From Fidelibacterota bacterium (GTDB lineage: Bacteria > Fidelibacterota > UBA8477 > JABMPR01), in contig JAIPJF010000009.1 of assembly GCA_021734325.1 (NCBI GenBank), positions 1 to 64,000 of the forward strand: DNA of 64,000 nt. The letters are read 5' to 3'. Below, in pieces: positions 20,996 through 29,310 of the stretch. The notes under the pieces were generated by a model that was not told where the DNA came from, did not search any database, and saw only the letters and a program-made list of their open reading frames with translations. A program made the translations under genes and the position numbers. How positions within the stretch are numbered: the stretch's first letter is position 1; each line of letters begins with the position of its first letter.

Positions 20996-22266
20996 GTTTC
21001 TAATTCCTTAAAGAGACTCGCTGTGTCACGTTTGAAGATGCGGAGACCTGAAAGTCCGGCACCAAGAAGCGTGGCAAACACACCTGGGAAAAACCCAATG
21101 TAGAACGCCGTTGGCGTGATGCGGGCTCTAATGACAGTGGGCATGAGCATGGCACTCTCTCCCATCATCCCCTCGATATTGAAGCCTACCTCCTGCAGCC
21201 AATACGAAAATCCCAAACCAAAAACAGTTCCAATCACTGTTCCCATGAGGGCGATTCCTAGGCTCTCGATGATCAGACTACGATAGACATGACCCTTCGA
21301 TTCACCGACAGCCAGTCGAAGTCCCATTTCGCCATAACGTCTGATGGCTCCCATTAATCCGGTATTCCAAAGCACAATTCCCATGGCAAAAATCATCATA
21401 AAACTCACGATACTGCCGGCTTTTTCAGCATAGCCGAAATACTCGCTCAAGCCCGCGTCATCCAACATGACGACCATTTGGGGACTAAATCGATTTGTAG
21501 TATCTCTATGGGAAGCATTAAAGGAGGCAGCTAGTGCGCGAGCTTTAATATCATCATAGTAGGTGGTGCTCAAGTATCCCAGAATTTCCGAGCTCCACTC
21601 GCCCATATCCAGCATGTATTTTGCGTCATTGATGTCAGCCAGAAACATCCCCTTATCCATCGGTGGCGTACCAAAATACACAATTCCGGCCAGGTTGAAG
21701 TTTTTGAGGACCATGGAACCGTTCACGGTGGAACTAATGAGGGTAACTTCATCACCGATCTTCAAGCCCATCTGGCTGGCCAGGGTGGTTCCCATGAGAA
21801 TATCACCTGATTTTTGGGGAAGTGTTCCCTGCTGTAATCCTGCGCCAAGATTCCAACGATTTCTTTCCGCCGTATCCGGACCAAAGAAATCAAGCCCTAT
21901 TCCAGCCGCTCCCACCTGAGCCCGGGTTTCTCTGTTTTCATCAAAGGCATCGAGCAGGCCTCCAAATTTTATCCGCTCTGACCATTTCAGCTCCGGATAC
22001 TCACGCCTGAGCATTTCCATCAGGATTGCGCCATCCTCCAAGGCCAGATCATTCGGCAAAACATCTTTTTCTTCATAATAGGCCCGTGAGGTGATCTTTA
22101 CATGGCCTGAATCGTAGAGGGCTGCGTTGTTGAAAAAATCATCAAAGATGCCCTTCATATATGCAAACATGAAAACAGTCAACATGACTCCCAGGGCTAC
22201 AACAATGCTTGGCAGGAGACTACGATGCCTGTCTCTCAACATCCCTTTCATTAGAAATCTGAACAT
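20992..22266 (-). CDS. ABC transporter permease (FtsX/MacB-LolC type)
   Basis: A 424-residue permease with one N-terminal transmembrane segment (residues 17-40), a periplasmic domain of about 240 residues, and three C-terminal segments around 290-420. YGEMGLRLAVGESKGHVYRSLIIES is the cytoplasmic coupling region typical of FtsX-like permeases. It is the second of two permeases; with its neighbour (one base apart) it would form the membrane part of a heterodimeric LolCDE- or MacB-like exporter. Confidence 0.9.
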   Translation of the reverse strand: MFRFLMKGMLRDRHRSLLPSIVVALGVMLTVFMFAYMKGIFDDFFNNAALYDSGHVKITSRAYYEEKDVLPNDLALEDGAILMEMLRREYPELKWSERIKFGGLLDAFDENRETRAQVGAAGIGLDFFGPDTAERNRWNLGAGLQQGTLPQKSGDILMGTTLASQMGLKIGDEVTLISSTVNGSMVLKNFNLAGIVYFGTPPMDKGMFLADINDAKYMLDMGEWSSEILGYLSTTYYDDIKARALAASFNASHRDTTNRFSPQMVVMLDDAGLSEYFGYAEKAGSIVSFMMIFAMGIVLWNTGLMGAIRRYGEMGLRLAVGESKGHVYRSLIIESLGIALMGTVIGTVFGLGFSYWLQEVGFNIEGMMGESAMLMPTVIRARITPTAFYIGFFPGVFATLLGAGLSGLRIFKRDTASLFKELET

Positions 22267-22267
22267 C

Positions 22268-23440
22268 TTATTTCCCCCTCAGTGCATCAGTCGGCGTCAA
22301 TTTGGAAATTTTCCGAGTGGGTAGATAGCTCACCAACACAACTGTGAGAAACATGAGCGTGGTTGTCCCGATGAGAAGATCCGGACCATATTTCCCGTAA
22401 ATAACATTGCCCAGAGCCATCCCATAGTCTTCCATTCCTCCAGGAATTGCATATCCTTTTGTCGCCATGGTATAGAATAATGGAGAGCCTAGAATAAATC
22501 CCAACGCAAAGGCTATCAATCCATGCATACTGCCTTCGATAGTGAAGAGGCCAATCACTTTCGCCCGTGTCAAACCCAAGGCCATGAGTGTTCCCATTTC
22601 TTTTTTACGACGAAAAATAGCCAAAACCTGGGTGTCAAATATGGCCAGTAGTGCAATCCCAAACAGGATCCCATACATGACATTCCCCCCAAAGTTTTTG
22701 GCCTTGATCATGTCATTTATGTCTTTCATCAGATAATCAATATCCCGATACACCCAGGCAGGACTTTTTGGCGATCCTTCAAAAGGCTCATCGAGGGCAA
22801 TCACTGTCGCCTGTCCTTCAAGGCTCGACATCTCCTGTAAATCCTTAAGAGGGATCCAGATCTGATTGCGATCCACTGTCTGGACAATCGTGTTCATGAT
22901 ATGCACAATTTCCACTTCTCTGGCGTCAAAGGTACCGTTGGCATCCCGCCAGCGTACTGTGAGCAGATCACCCACCTTGAGACCCGATTTATTTGCCATC
23001 TTCTGACCAATCAAGGCTGGTGTCAATCCCGTTGGTCCTGTCTTGATCTGATCCGTTGGTAGATCCATGGCTTTTTGCTCCGGGTTAATTCCCTTTACCA
23101 GGATTGTCTGCATACGACCCCCAGGATAAATGGTCGCCTGACGGATCAGTATGGGTGCTGCCGTGTGAGCAGCGACCCGGCCCTGCACCTCTTCAGGAAT
23201 TGTGGCATACGAATCCTCAATGGTCAGTGGGTCTGTTGGGTCATATTCGCTTTGCCAAAGCTGACCCCCGTTACCGAATTCAATATTTGTCATAGCATCA
23301 TTGAGTTGGTATGCCATCCCATCGACGACACCTTTGCCCCAGATCATCAGTATGAAGGCCATGGACAAAACCAGAACATTCAACCAGGTTCTGAGTCCTG
23401 CTCCAACCAGATTTCGCCATGCAAGTTTTAATAGCGTCAT
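22268..23440 (-). CDS. ABC transporter permease (FtsX/MacB-LolC type)
   Basis: A 390-residue permease of the same architecture as its downstream partner. The start at 23440 is supported by AAGGAGG with 5-base spacing and the family opening LLKLAWRNLVGAGLRTWL; the open frame to 23488 overlaps the ATPase gene. RRKKEMGTLMALGLTRAKVIG is the FtsX coupling motif, and PTRKISKLTPTDALRG closes the protein, as in LolC/LolE relatives. It lies 16 bases after the ATPase gene. Confidence 0.92.
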   Translation of the reverse strand: MTLLKLAWRNLVGAGLRTWLNVLVLSMAFILMIWGKGVVDGMAYQLNDAMTNIEFGNGGQLWQSEYDPTDPLTIEDSYATIPEEVQGRVAAHTAAPILIRQATIYPGGRMQTILVKGINPEQKAMDLPTDQIKTGPTGLTPALIGQKMANKSGLKVGDLLTVRWRDANGTFDAREVEIVHIMNTIVQTVDRNQIWIPLKDLQEMSSLEGQATVIALDEPFEGSPKSPAWVYRDIDYLMKDINDMIKAKNFGGNVMYGILFGIALLAIFDTQVLAIFRRKKEMGTLMALGLTRAKVIGLFTIEGSMHGLIAFALGFILGSPLFYTMATKGYAIPGGMEDYGMALGNVIYGKYGPDLLIGTTTLMFLTVVLVSYLPTRKISKLTPTDALRGK

Positions 23441-23456
23441 GATATCCTCCTTCAGA

Positions 23457-24149
23457 TCAGCTGGTTTCGTCTGATTGGATGCCACCATCCACCAGGGTCA
23501 CTTTACGCTTCAGGTAGCTGATAACCTTGTCATCATGGGTGGCAAACATGAATGTGGTTCCAAGCTCCTGATTCAATTTTTCCATGGTTTTGAGGATATG
23601 GTGAGAGTTTTTGGCATCAAGATTGGCTGTCGGCTCATCGGCAAGAACCAATTTTGGTTCTTTCACCATCGCCCTGGCAATGGCGACTCTTTGACTTTCC
23701 CCACCGGAGAGCATTTTTGGACGACTATTGGTCTTGTCGGCTATTCCCACCCACTCCAAGGCTTGCATTACCATATCTTTACGTTCAGCTCTTGTTTTTC
23801 CTAACAGGAGCAAAGGGAATTCGACATTTTCAAAAACCGTATACACAGGTAAAAGATTGTAGGTCTGAAAGATGAAACCCAAAAACTCACTCCGGTGTTT
23901 TGCAGCCTGTGCTCCAGTCAAGCTCGCCAGGTCTTTCCCAAGCACTTCAACCTTACCCTCACTGGGGGCATCCAGAGCACCGATGATATTCAGCAGGGTG
24001 GTTTTTCCAGAACCAGAGGGCCCTACCAATCCGACAAATTCACCGGCATTAACCGTGAGATCAATTCCCTTAAGTGCGATAAAATGTCCCCCTCCAACTG
24101 GATACTTTTTCACCAATCCTTGTGTTTTAATCAGAATGTTTTTTTCCAT
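23457..24149 (-). CDS. ABC transporter ATP-binding protein (LolD/MacB-like)
   Basis: A 230-residue ATPase. Walker A GPSGSGKTTLLN, Q-loop FIFQTYNLLPVYT, signature LSGGESQRVAIARAM, Walker B LVLADEPTANLD and the switch His in FATHDD are all present. FQxYNLLP and the ANLD ending are typical of LolD/MacB ATPases that drive mechanotransmission rather than classic transport. The start at 24149 gives the normal family N-terminus; the frame is open to 24218. It powers the two permeases encoded just downstream. Confidence 0.93.
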   Translation of the reverse strand: MEKNILIKTQGLVKKYPVGGGHFIALKGIDLTVNAGEFVGLVGPSGSGKTTLLNIIGALDAPSEGKVEVLGKDLASLTGAQAAKHRSEFLGFIFQTYNLLPVYTVFENVEFPLLLLGKTRAERKDMVMQALEWVGIADKTNSRPKMLSGGESQRVAIARAMVKEPKLVLADEPTANLDAKNSHHILKTMEKLNQELGTTFMFATHDDKVISYLKRKVTLVDGGIQSDETS

Positions 24150-24186
24150 GTTGAATCTCTTTCCCTTTTTAGAATTATCAAATTCT

Positions 24187-25290
24187 TTAATGACTGTAAG
24201 CCACGTTAAATTGTACACCAGTGCCTGTTGGCAGAGTCAAAGATGCAATTTGAGCCAGCTGGGGCATGTCATATATCGCCAGATAGAACAACCAGTTACC
24301 CTGGGTATGATTCCAACCTAACATAGGTATGATTTTACGATCCATGGCTGGGGTTTCCATCGTATAAACATAGGCCACCAGCGCGTCAGACAGACCAAGG
24401 CTGTAATTGGACATGAGGGCCACTGATCTCACTTGCCAGTCAAGCGTATCATCAAATGCTCCCGCAAAGCTGGTCAAGCCTTCCACTGCTACATAAAGTC
24501 CATTCCCAATACCAAAAGTATAATCGAGTCCCGCCATGATTGTCACCATGTCCATTTGTGACCCAGGTAATTGCACATGTGAGAGCATGGTTTCTGACCA
24601 CAACCCGATGATTGCATCAAAGCGAATATCTGCCGCTGTACGTGTCTCTGATATTCCGCTGACTTCCGTCAGATCCAGTTGATGAATGGTCATTCCCAGT
24701 GTTCCTTTTGGCATGGGAACTTCCAGACGAGCACCTAAATCCCAGGGCCATTCATCCTGACTTCCGGCGACATTGCGCCATTGATTAGGAGCATCGGCCA
24801 TCATCCACAGCCTGAGATCTACACCATTCTCGAAATAATGGTGGCCCAGGCCAGCCCATACTCCTGGTGATAATGCCAGAGGATCGCGAACATCGACCTG
24901 ATCAAACCACTGGAGTACCCTCAACATGCGAGCGGGGCCAAAATTTATCTTCTGGAGACCAATCCGCACTTGCGTGGCTGGAGAGTCATAGCGCAACCCC
25001 AGGCGATAAAAATTAACATCCATCTCAGTCAGGGAGTCACCTAATGAATAATTATACAGATCCAGGGCAACATCCAAACCCAGTCTGAGTTCAGCTTTGA
25101 CTTGCTGATCCAACCGAAGTTCTGGAATATATCGGATTGTCGTTGGGCTGTCTTTAAAGCCTGCTTTGAAGGACTGAGCATGAATAAGGGACACCTGTCC
25201 CTGGGTTTCCATGCTCCACTCCTCAGCTATAATAGGGGAAACACATAGAATGGAGAGGCCCAAGAGCAGTACCACGAATCTATATGCCAT
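24187..25290 (-). CDS. outer-membrane-type beta-barrel protein of the ABC operon
   Basis: A 367-residue exported protein with a signal peptide ending near IIAEEW. The mature part consists of alternating short amphipathic strands (ELRLDQQVKAELRLGLDVALDLYNY, later LGLRYDSPATQVRIGLQKINFGP). The last residue is His rather than Phe. ATG 25290 is chosen over an upstream TTG (25299). It sits between the TetR gene and the ABC ATPase gene and is probably the outer-membrane component or client of the exporter. No named family is assigned. Confidence 0.75.
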   Translation of the reverse strand: MAYRFVVLLLGLSILCVSPIIAEEWSMETQGQVSLIHAQSFKAGFKDSPTTIRYIPELRLDQQVKAELRLGLDVALDLYNYSLGDSLTEMDVNFYRLGLRYDSPATQVRIGLQKINFGPARMLRVLQWFDQVDVRDPLALSPGVWAGLGHHYFENGVDLRLWMMADAPNQWRNVAGSQDEWPWDLGARLEVPMPKGTLGMTIHQLDLTEVSGISETRTAADIRFDAIIGLWSETMLSHVQLPGSQMDMVTIMAGLDYTFGIGNGLYVAVEGLTSFAGAFDDTLDWQVRSVALMSNYSLGLSDALVAYVYTMETPAMDRKIIPMLGWNHTQGNWLFYLAIYDMPQLAQIASLTLPTGTGVQFNVAYSH

Positions 25291-25301
25291 TGGTGTCAAC
25301 C

Positions 25302-25931
25302 TTATTTATCCTCTTGGGGTGGACCAGTGGTCCCATAGAAGAGGAAGTTCATAAAATCCTGGGATAATTTTACCATATCATCCCCATACATTTTCATGAT
25401 GACTTCTGATCTGGCATCGTTCCCAACGACCGTCCAGATGTGCAGCAAAAAGTCAACGCTGTATTCAGGATAGATCTCCCCTTTTACCTGGGCATCCATA
25501 AAAAATTGCCGCATGGCCTGCATACCCATGTCTGTCCACCTGTTCATGAGGTCTATAAGGGCTTCATCCGAATCCGCCAGACTATGGATGAAGACAGGAC
25601 TGAATTGACTGATAGCCGACCCTTTCATGGCGATCATTGCCTGCATCTTTTCCTGAAGCGTGGCATCTGCATTTCGGATACGTTCAAAGGTTTCCATTCC
25701 CAGCTTCAAGCGACTCTGCATATAATCTTCCAGAACAGCATATTTATTATTGAAATATTTATAAAAAGTCACTTTGGAGACATTGGCCTCGCGACATATT
25801 TCCTCTACGGTGACCCTTTTATAGCCGAATTGCATGAAAAGTTTTTCAGCGGTACGAAGAATATCACCCTCTTTTGTGGGACGATCCTTAAAGTCTGGGA
25901 GTTTAACGTCTGATAGTATTCGATGTGGCAT
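25302..25931 (-). CDS. TetR/AcrR family transcriptional regulator
   Basis: A 209-residue repressor. Residues 20-70 form the DNA-binding domain: ILRTAEKLFMQFGYKRVTVEEI, REANVSKVTFYKYFNNKYAVLEDYM. The C-terminal ligand domain is helical and not specific. It is the first gene of the operon and lies only 11 bases before the barrel gene, so it likely represses its own transcript and is released by a lipid or toxic ligand. A TGTACGT/ACGTACA inverted repeat stands just upstream. Confidence 0.92.
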   Translation of the reverse strand: MPHRILSDVKLPDFKDRPTKEGDILRTAEKLFMQFGYKRVTVEEICREANVSKVTFYKYFNNKYAVLEDYMQSRLKLGMETFERIRNADATLQEKMQAMIAMKGSAISQFSPVFIHSLADSDEALIDLMNRWTDMGMQAMRQFFMDAQVKGEIYPEYSVDFLLHIWTVVGNDARSEVIMKMYGDDMVKLSQDFMNFLFYGTTGPPQEDK

Positions 25932-25935
25932 GATA

Positions 25936-25971
25936 TGTACGTTTTCCGTTCTTTCTTTAATATTACGTACA
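25936..25971 (-). promoter_or_regulatory. possible TetR operator
   Basis: TGTACGT (25936-25942) and ACGTACA (25965-25971) are exact inverted copies 22 bases apart, immediately upstream of the tetR start. The wide spacing is unusual for a single TetR site, so this may be two half-sites or a looped pair. Binding is inferred. Confidence 0.4.
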
Positions 25972-26056
25972 GAATATGCTTAACGAATTATAACATAGCA
26001 AGAATTATTTTACGTTTTTTGTTAAATATTAGTCAATTCGTAAACTAAAGAAAGAA

Positions 26057-26689
26057 TCAAGACTGATTCATGAGGGCTTGTATTTCATGGCTGGACCAGT
26101 TCCGGGTCCCATCCAGGAGGATCGCATTCTGATGACCCATTAACCATTCATCATGTAAATCTTCCAGACGCTTGAGATAGTCGAGGGGCATGTGTGCCTC
26201 CTCACTTCGACCTCTCATTTTGATCCGTTCCAGACATACGTCAGCCGGGGTCCTCAGATAGATGATCTTCGACGGTTGCTCACAGTAGTTCAAAGCCAAA
26301 AAATCCCAGAGCTGTTGATAAAGCTGCCATTCAGATTCATTCATGGCGCCAACCGAGTAAAGATTTTTTGCAAACACATGGCGATCTGTAAAAATGGATC
26401 TTTCAAGAACAACATGATCACCCTCGATTTTGTCCAGTATCTCAGTCCAGGTTTTTGCCCTGGTTATAAAGGCCATGATTTGAAACGTGAATGACCAGCG
26501 CGGCATGTCATTGTAGAACATTTCGAACAGATTATTGGCAAAACCTCCTCGCCATCGGTCAACGGGTTCTTCTAAAAAATCAAATTTAGTCGAGTCCTGA
26601 AGAATTTTTCCGAGGCTGGTTTTACCCGCCCCTATGTTTCCCTCAAGGAAATACATAGACCGTTGGTTACTTTTTGTACTCTCATTCAT
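26057..26689 (-). CDS. deoxynucleoside kinase (dNK family)
   Basis: A 210-residue enzyme that phosphorylates deoxynucleosides for salvage. Walker A GNIGAGKTS is at residues 17-25, the substrate-binding EEPVDRW follows, ERSIFTDRHVFAKN holds the Glu-Arg-Ser catalytic motif, and RIKMRGRSEE is the Arg-rich lid. PLDYLKRLEDLHDEWL closes the core as in deoxyadenosine/deoxycytidine kinases. Base specificity cannot be read from sequence. It is a single gene transcribed after the exopolysaccharide operon in the same direction, 67 bases from its end. Confidence 0.92.
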   Translation of the reverse strand: MNESTKSNQRSMYFLEGNIGAGKTSLGKILQDSTKFDFLEEPVDRWRGGFANNLFEMFYNDMPRWSFTFQIMAFITRAKTWTEILDKIEGDHVVLERSIFTDRHVFAKNLYSVGAMNESEWQLYQQLWDFLALNYCEQPSKIIYLRTPADVCLERIKMRGRSEEAHMPLDYLKRLEDLHDEWLMGHQNAILLDGTRNWSSHEIQALMNQS

Positions 26690-26756
26690 GTTGTATTTTT
26701 TCCTCTGACTTCCGCTTTTAATCTAAACGAGAATAACACGACTGTAAGGATGATAT

Positions 26757-27941
26757 TTATTGTTCTTTTGCTTGTTCAAGAATGGAAGAGACCAGCGGTC
26801 TGTAATATTCCCAGAAAAATGCCCTTGTATCAAGAACATCCCTGGAATTATAAAAAAATGAGCGAAACAATTGAATGCCTAAAAATCGGGAGCTAAAATA
26901 ACTGATTTTGTTCTCTGAAAAACTTCCTGAGAAATAGTAAAAATCATCCCCTTGGGCAAAAGCGGCAGGGAAGGCGGGGGAAAGACCATACACCGCCAAG
27001 AGGGAATCACCAAGCTCAGTCACAGGCAAATGAAACATTGAAAGGATCGTATTCCTTCGACTTGGAGAATAAACCAGGTCAAACCAGGAGGTAAAATTGA
27101 CCTGCTCTGGTAGATTATACTTCTCCTGGTACAGGGGTCGCGTTTGGATAAACGGAACGCGATGTTCAAGTGTGACACCACCTTCCAATACGATTATCTG
27201 CCCAAAATCGCTCACCAGGATCACTCCAGAACGTTTGTATGGCCATGCCTTTCTTGTTTTTTCTCTATGGAGGCGCAGGGCCCAGGCAGGAATTTCTGCA
27301 TCAGATGCCGTAGAGTCCAGAGAATCAAAATAGCGTCCACTCCATCCCCGCCGGACCAGACTGAATGTTTTTAAAAATTCATCCTGGATGCTTTTGGGAG
27401 TGGGAGCACTGATGATATTGAATTCCGATATGATTAATTTTTTGCTTTTTTTTAATGCCTTTGCAAGTTTCAATTCGTTTTCGGAAAGACCACCATATAT
27501 CAAGGTCCTTGGTTCTGTTGAGTGGGTGTTTAGGTCCTGAGAATAAACACCATAGGTGTCCACGAAGTAGGCTGCATCCAGCTCAAATGCCAGGCTGTCC
27601 AGTTCATTGGGTGAGAGCTGATTTATATCCTTTATCTTGAATGTGTCAACAAAGGGGAAAAATCCAAAATAATCCTGTTCCTCTGAATAGCTCTCCTCAT
27701 TTGGCTTTGTGATTTTCTCATTGTTCAGAATCCAGAACAGGGAATTGTTTTTCTGACTCTCAATATCCGGCACTGTTTTATTCAAAATAAAAATATTCAA
27801 ATCATCTGCAGGGACAACGAGCCAGGACAGCGACATGATCAAGGGGATGACAATCAATGCAGACAGTAAATATCTTAAAAACCTTACCTCAAAGGGCTGT
27901 CTGATATATTCCACAAATCTGTTGAATTTTAAAATGGACAC
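26757..27941 (-). CDS. unknown membrane-anchored protein of the polysaccharide operon
   Basis: A 394-residue protein with one membrane segment near residues 24-45 and the rest probably periplasmic. The domain has a Rossmann-like pattern: YFVDTYGVY, LIYGGLSENELKLAKALKKS and LIISEFNIISAP, then RRGWSGRYFDSLD with conserved-looking aromatics. That pattern suggests a carbohydrate-active or amidotransferase-like fold, but I recognise no family. It is the last gene of the operon, 5 bases after the YaiO-type gene, so a role in polymer modification or export is inferred from position only. Confidence 0.7.
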   Translation of the reverse strand: MSILKFNRFVEYIRQPFEVRFLRYLLSALIVIPLIMSLSWLVVPADDLNIFILNKTVPDIESQKNNSLFWILNNEKITKPNEESYSEEQDYFGFFPFVDTFKIKDINQLSPNELDSLAFELDAAYFVDTYGVYSQDLNTHSTEPRTLIYGGLSENELKLAKALKKSKKLIISEFNIISAPTPKSIQDEFLKTFSLVRRGWSGRYFDSLDSTASDAEIPAWALRLHREKTRKAWPYKRSGVILVSDFGQIIVLEGGVTLEHRVPFIQTRPLYQEKYNLPEQVNFTSWFDLVYSPSRRNTILSMFHLPVTELGDSLLAVYGLSPAFPAAFAQGDDFYYFSGSFSENKISYFSSRFLGIQLFRSFFYNSRDVLDTRAFFWEYYRPLVSSILEQAKEQ

Positions 27942-27946
27942 GAGGC

Positions 27947-29299
27947 TTAGAACCGATAGCTATAACTGATAATGAGGCCCGTATCTCCACGGAAACTGTT
28001 CTCGCGAACTTCCATATTTGCCAGATTTATACCAGTTTTAATAAGACTTTTATCTTGAAGTTTCCACTGTCCCAGGAATGCAATATGGCGAGAGCCGAGG
28101 TAACTAATCTCCTCCGATCCTAGTCCAGGACCAATTGATTCACCCAGACCCAGACTCATTTCCAAATAGGTCTCAGCATCTTTTAGAAACTTTCGGCACT
28201 GGAAGTTCCAGGCCTCCGATGAAGAACCCTCCTGTGGCGTAATAAAAGTCCTGACATTGAGCCAGTAGTTATCCAGATATTTTCCTGATGAAGCTGTGAA
28301 CACACTAACATCCTGTGTCTCCAAATGGAGATAGCGGAGCCCCAGCGAAACCTCAAAGGCTGATGGCAAAGCCTGGAATATTTCTGCTCCAAGTCTATAA
28401 ATTGGGAAAAGGGTGGCTTGTGAGTATCCGATACCCAGATAGCTATAGGTGCCCTTTCTGAGCCCGGGATAGGCTTCCAATTCAAATTGTGTCCCCGACT
28501 GACCAAACCTGTTCGCCACGCTAAGACGGCCAATAAAGGGGCCGTATTTTGTTTGTTGTTCCGCTTCAAGGGTTAGAAGATGCCAGGGGTCCAGGCTTGC
28601 CTCCCCTACCAGCATCTGCCACTGGGTTTTTGTATCAGCTAGTCTATTCAGGCTATAGGCAATGCTTATTTTTCTCTCTGGGTCCTGAGTGGGTAATTCT
28701 GCAAGAAGACCACCTGCAGCAGAATTTTCTGGATCCTGCCTTAACAGCTTCTTCAGAATTGTTTCAGCTCGCTTATATTCCTCCAGATTAATCAGGCTGA
28801 CTGCATATTTATATAGAAAATCAATATTTAAGGGATTGAGACGGAGACCATCCTCCAGGAGCTGTTCGGCCAACCTAAATTGCTCGCTCCAAAGATAGAC
28901 ATCAGCAAGCGCGTTTCGTGCGTCCTCGTACTCAGAATGCTGGTGGACGACCAGCTGTAATTGAACAGCGGCACTGTCATAGTGTCCCTCCCAGGCATAC
29001 AATCGGCCGAGAAATATTCTAAAGTCCGTGTTTTCCGGAGAAAGAGTCAGGGCTATTTTTATTGCATTAATGGCTCCTTGGTTGTTCTTGGAGATGAAAG
29101 CCAGACCTCTTGCCAACTGAAACAGGGAGTCCGGATCCTGGACAGTATATTGTCCCAAATTTCCACGGGATTCGGCCACATGGACCGGGAATGACAGACT
29201 GTCTGACATCTTCGTCTCGGCATAACTCCACATGGGCACAAGTGTGGTCAGGAGGAGGTACAAAACAAATTGTTTGCTGATGAATGCTTTAATGCTCAT
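27947..29299 (-). CDS. TPR protein with YaiO-type outer-membrane barrel
   Basis: A 450-residue exported protein with a signal peptide of about 27 residues. Residues 50-200 hold TPR repeats (ALTLSPENTDFRIFLGRLYAWEGHYDSAAVQL, ALADVYLWSEQFRLAEQLLE). Residues 215-450 are short amphipathic strands ending in SYRF, with a C-terminal Phe as in outer-membrane barrels. The order matches YaiO and the TPR-barrel exporters PgaA/BcsC. It is probably the outer-membrane channel for the polymer made by the adjacent glycosyltransferase. Confidence 0.82.
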   Translation of the reverse strand: MSIKAFISKQFVLYLLLTTLVPMWSYAETKMSDSLSFPVHVAESRGNLGQYTVQDPDSLFQLARGLAFISKNNQGAINAIKIALTLSPENTDFRIFLGRLYAWEGHYDSAAVQLQLVVHQHSEYEDARNALADVYLWSEQFRLAEQLLEDGLRLNPLNIDFLYKYAVSLINLEEYKRAETILKKLLRQDPENSAAGGLLAELPTQDPERKISIAYSLNRLADTKTQWQMLVGEASLDPWHLLTLEAEQQTKYGPFIGRLSVANRFGQSGTQFELEAYPGLRKGTYSYLGIGYSQATLFPIYRLGAEIFQALPSAFEVSLGLRYLHLETQDVSVFTASSGKYLDNYWLNVRTFITPQEGSSSEAWNFQCRKFLKDAETYLEMSLGLGESIGPGLGSEEISYLGSRHIAFLGQWKLQDKSLIKTGINLANMEVRENSFRGDTGLIISYSYRF

Positions 29300-29310
29300 A
29301 GCTCATATAC

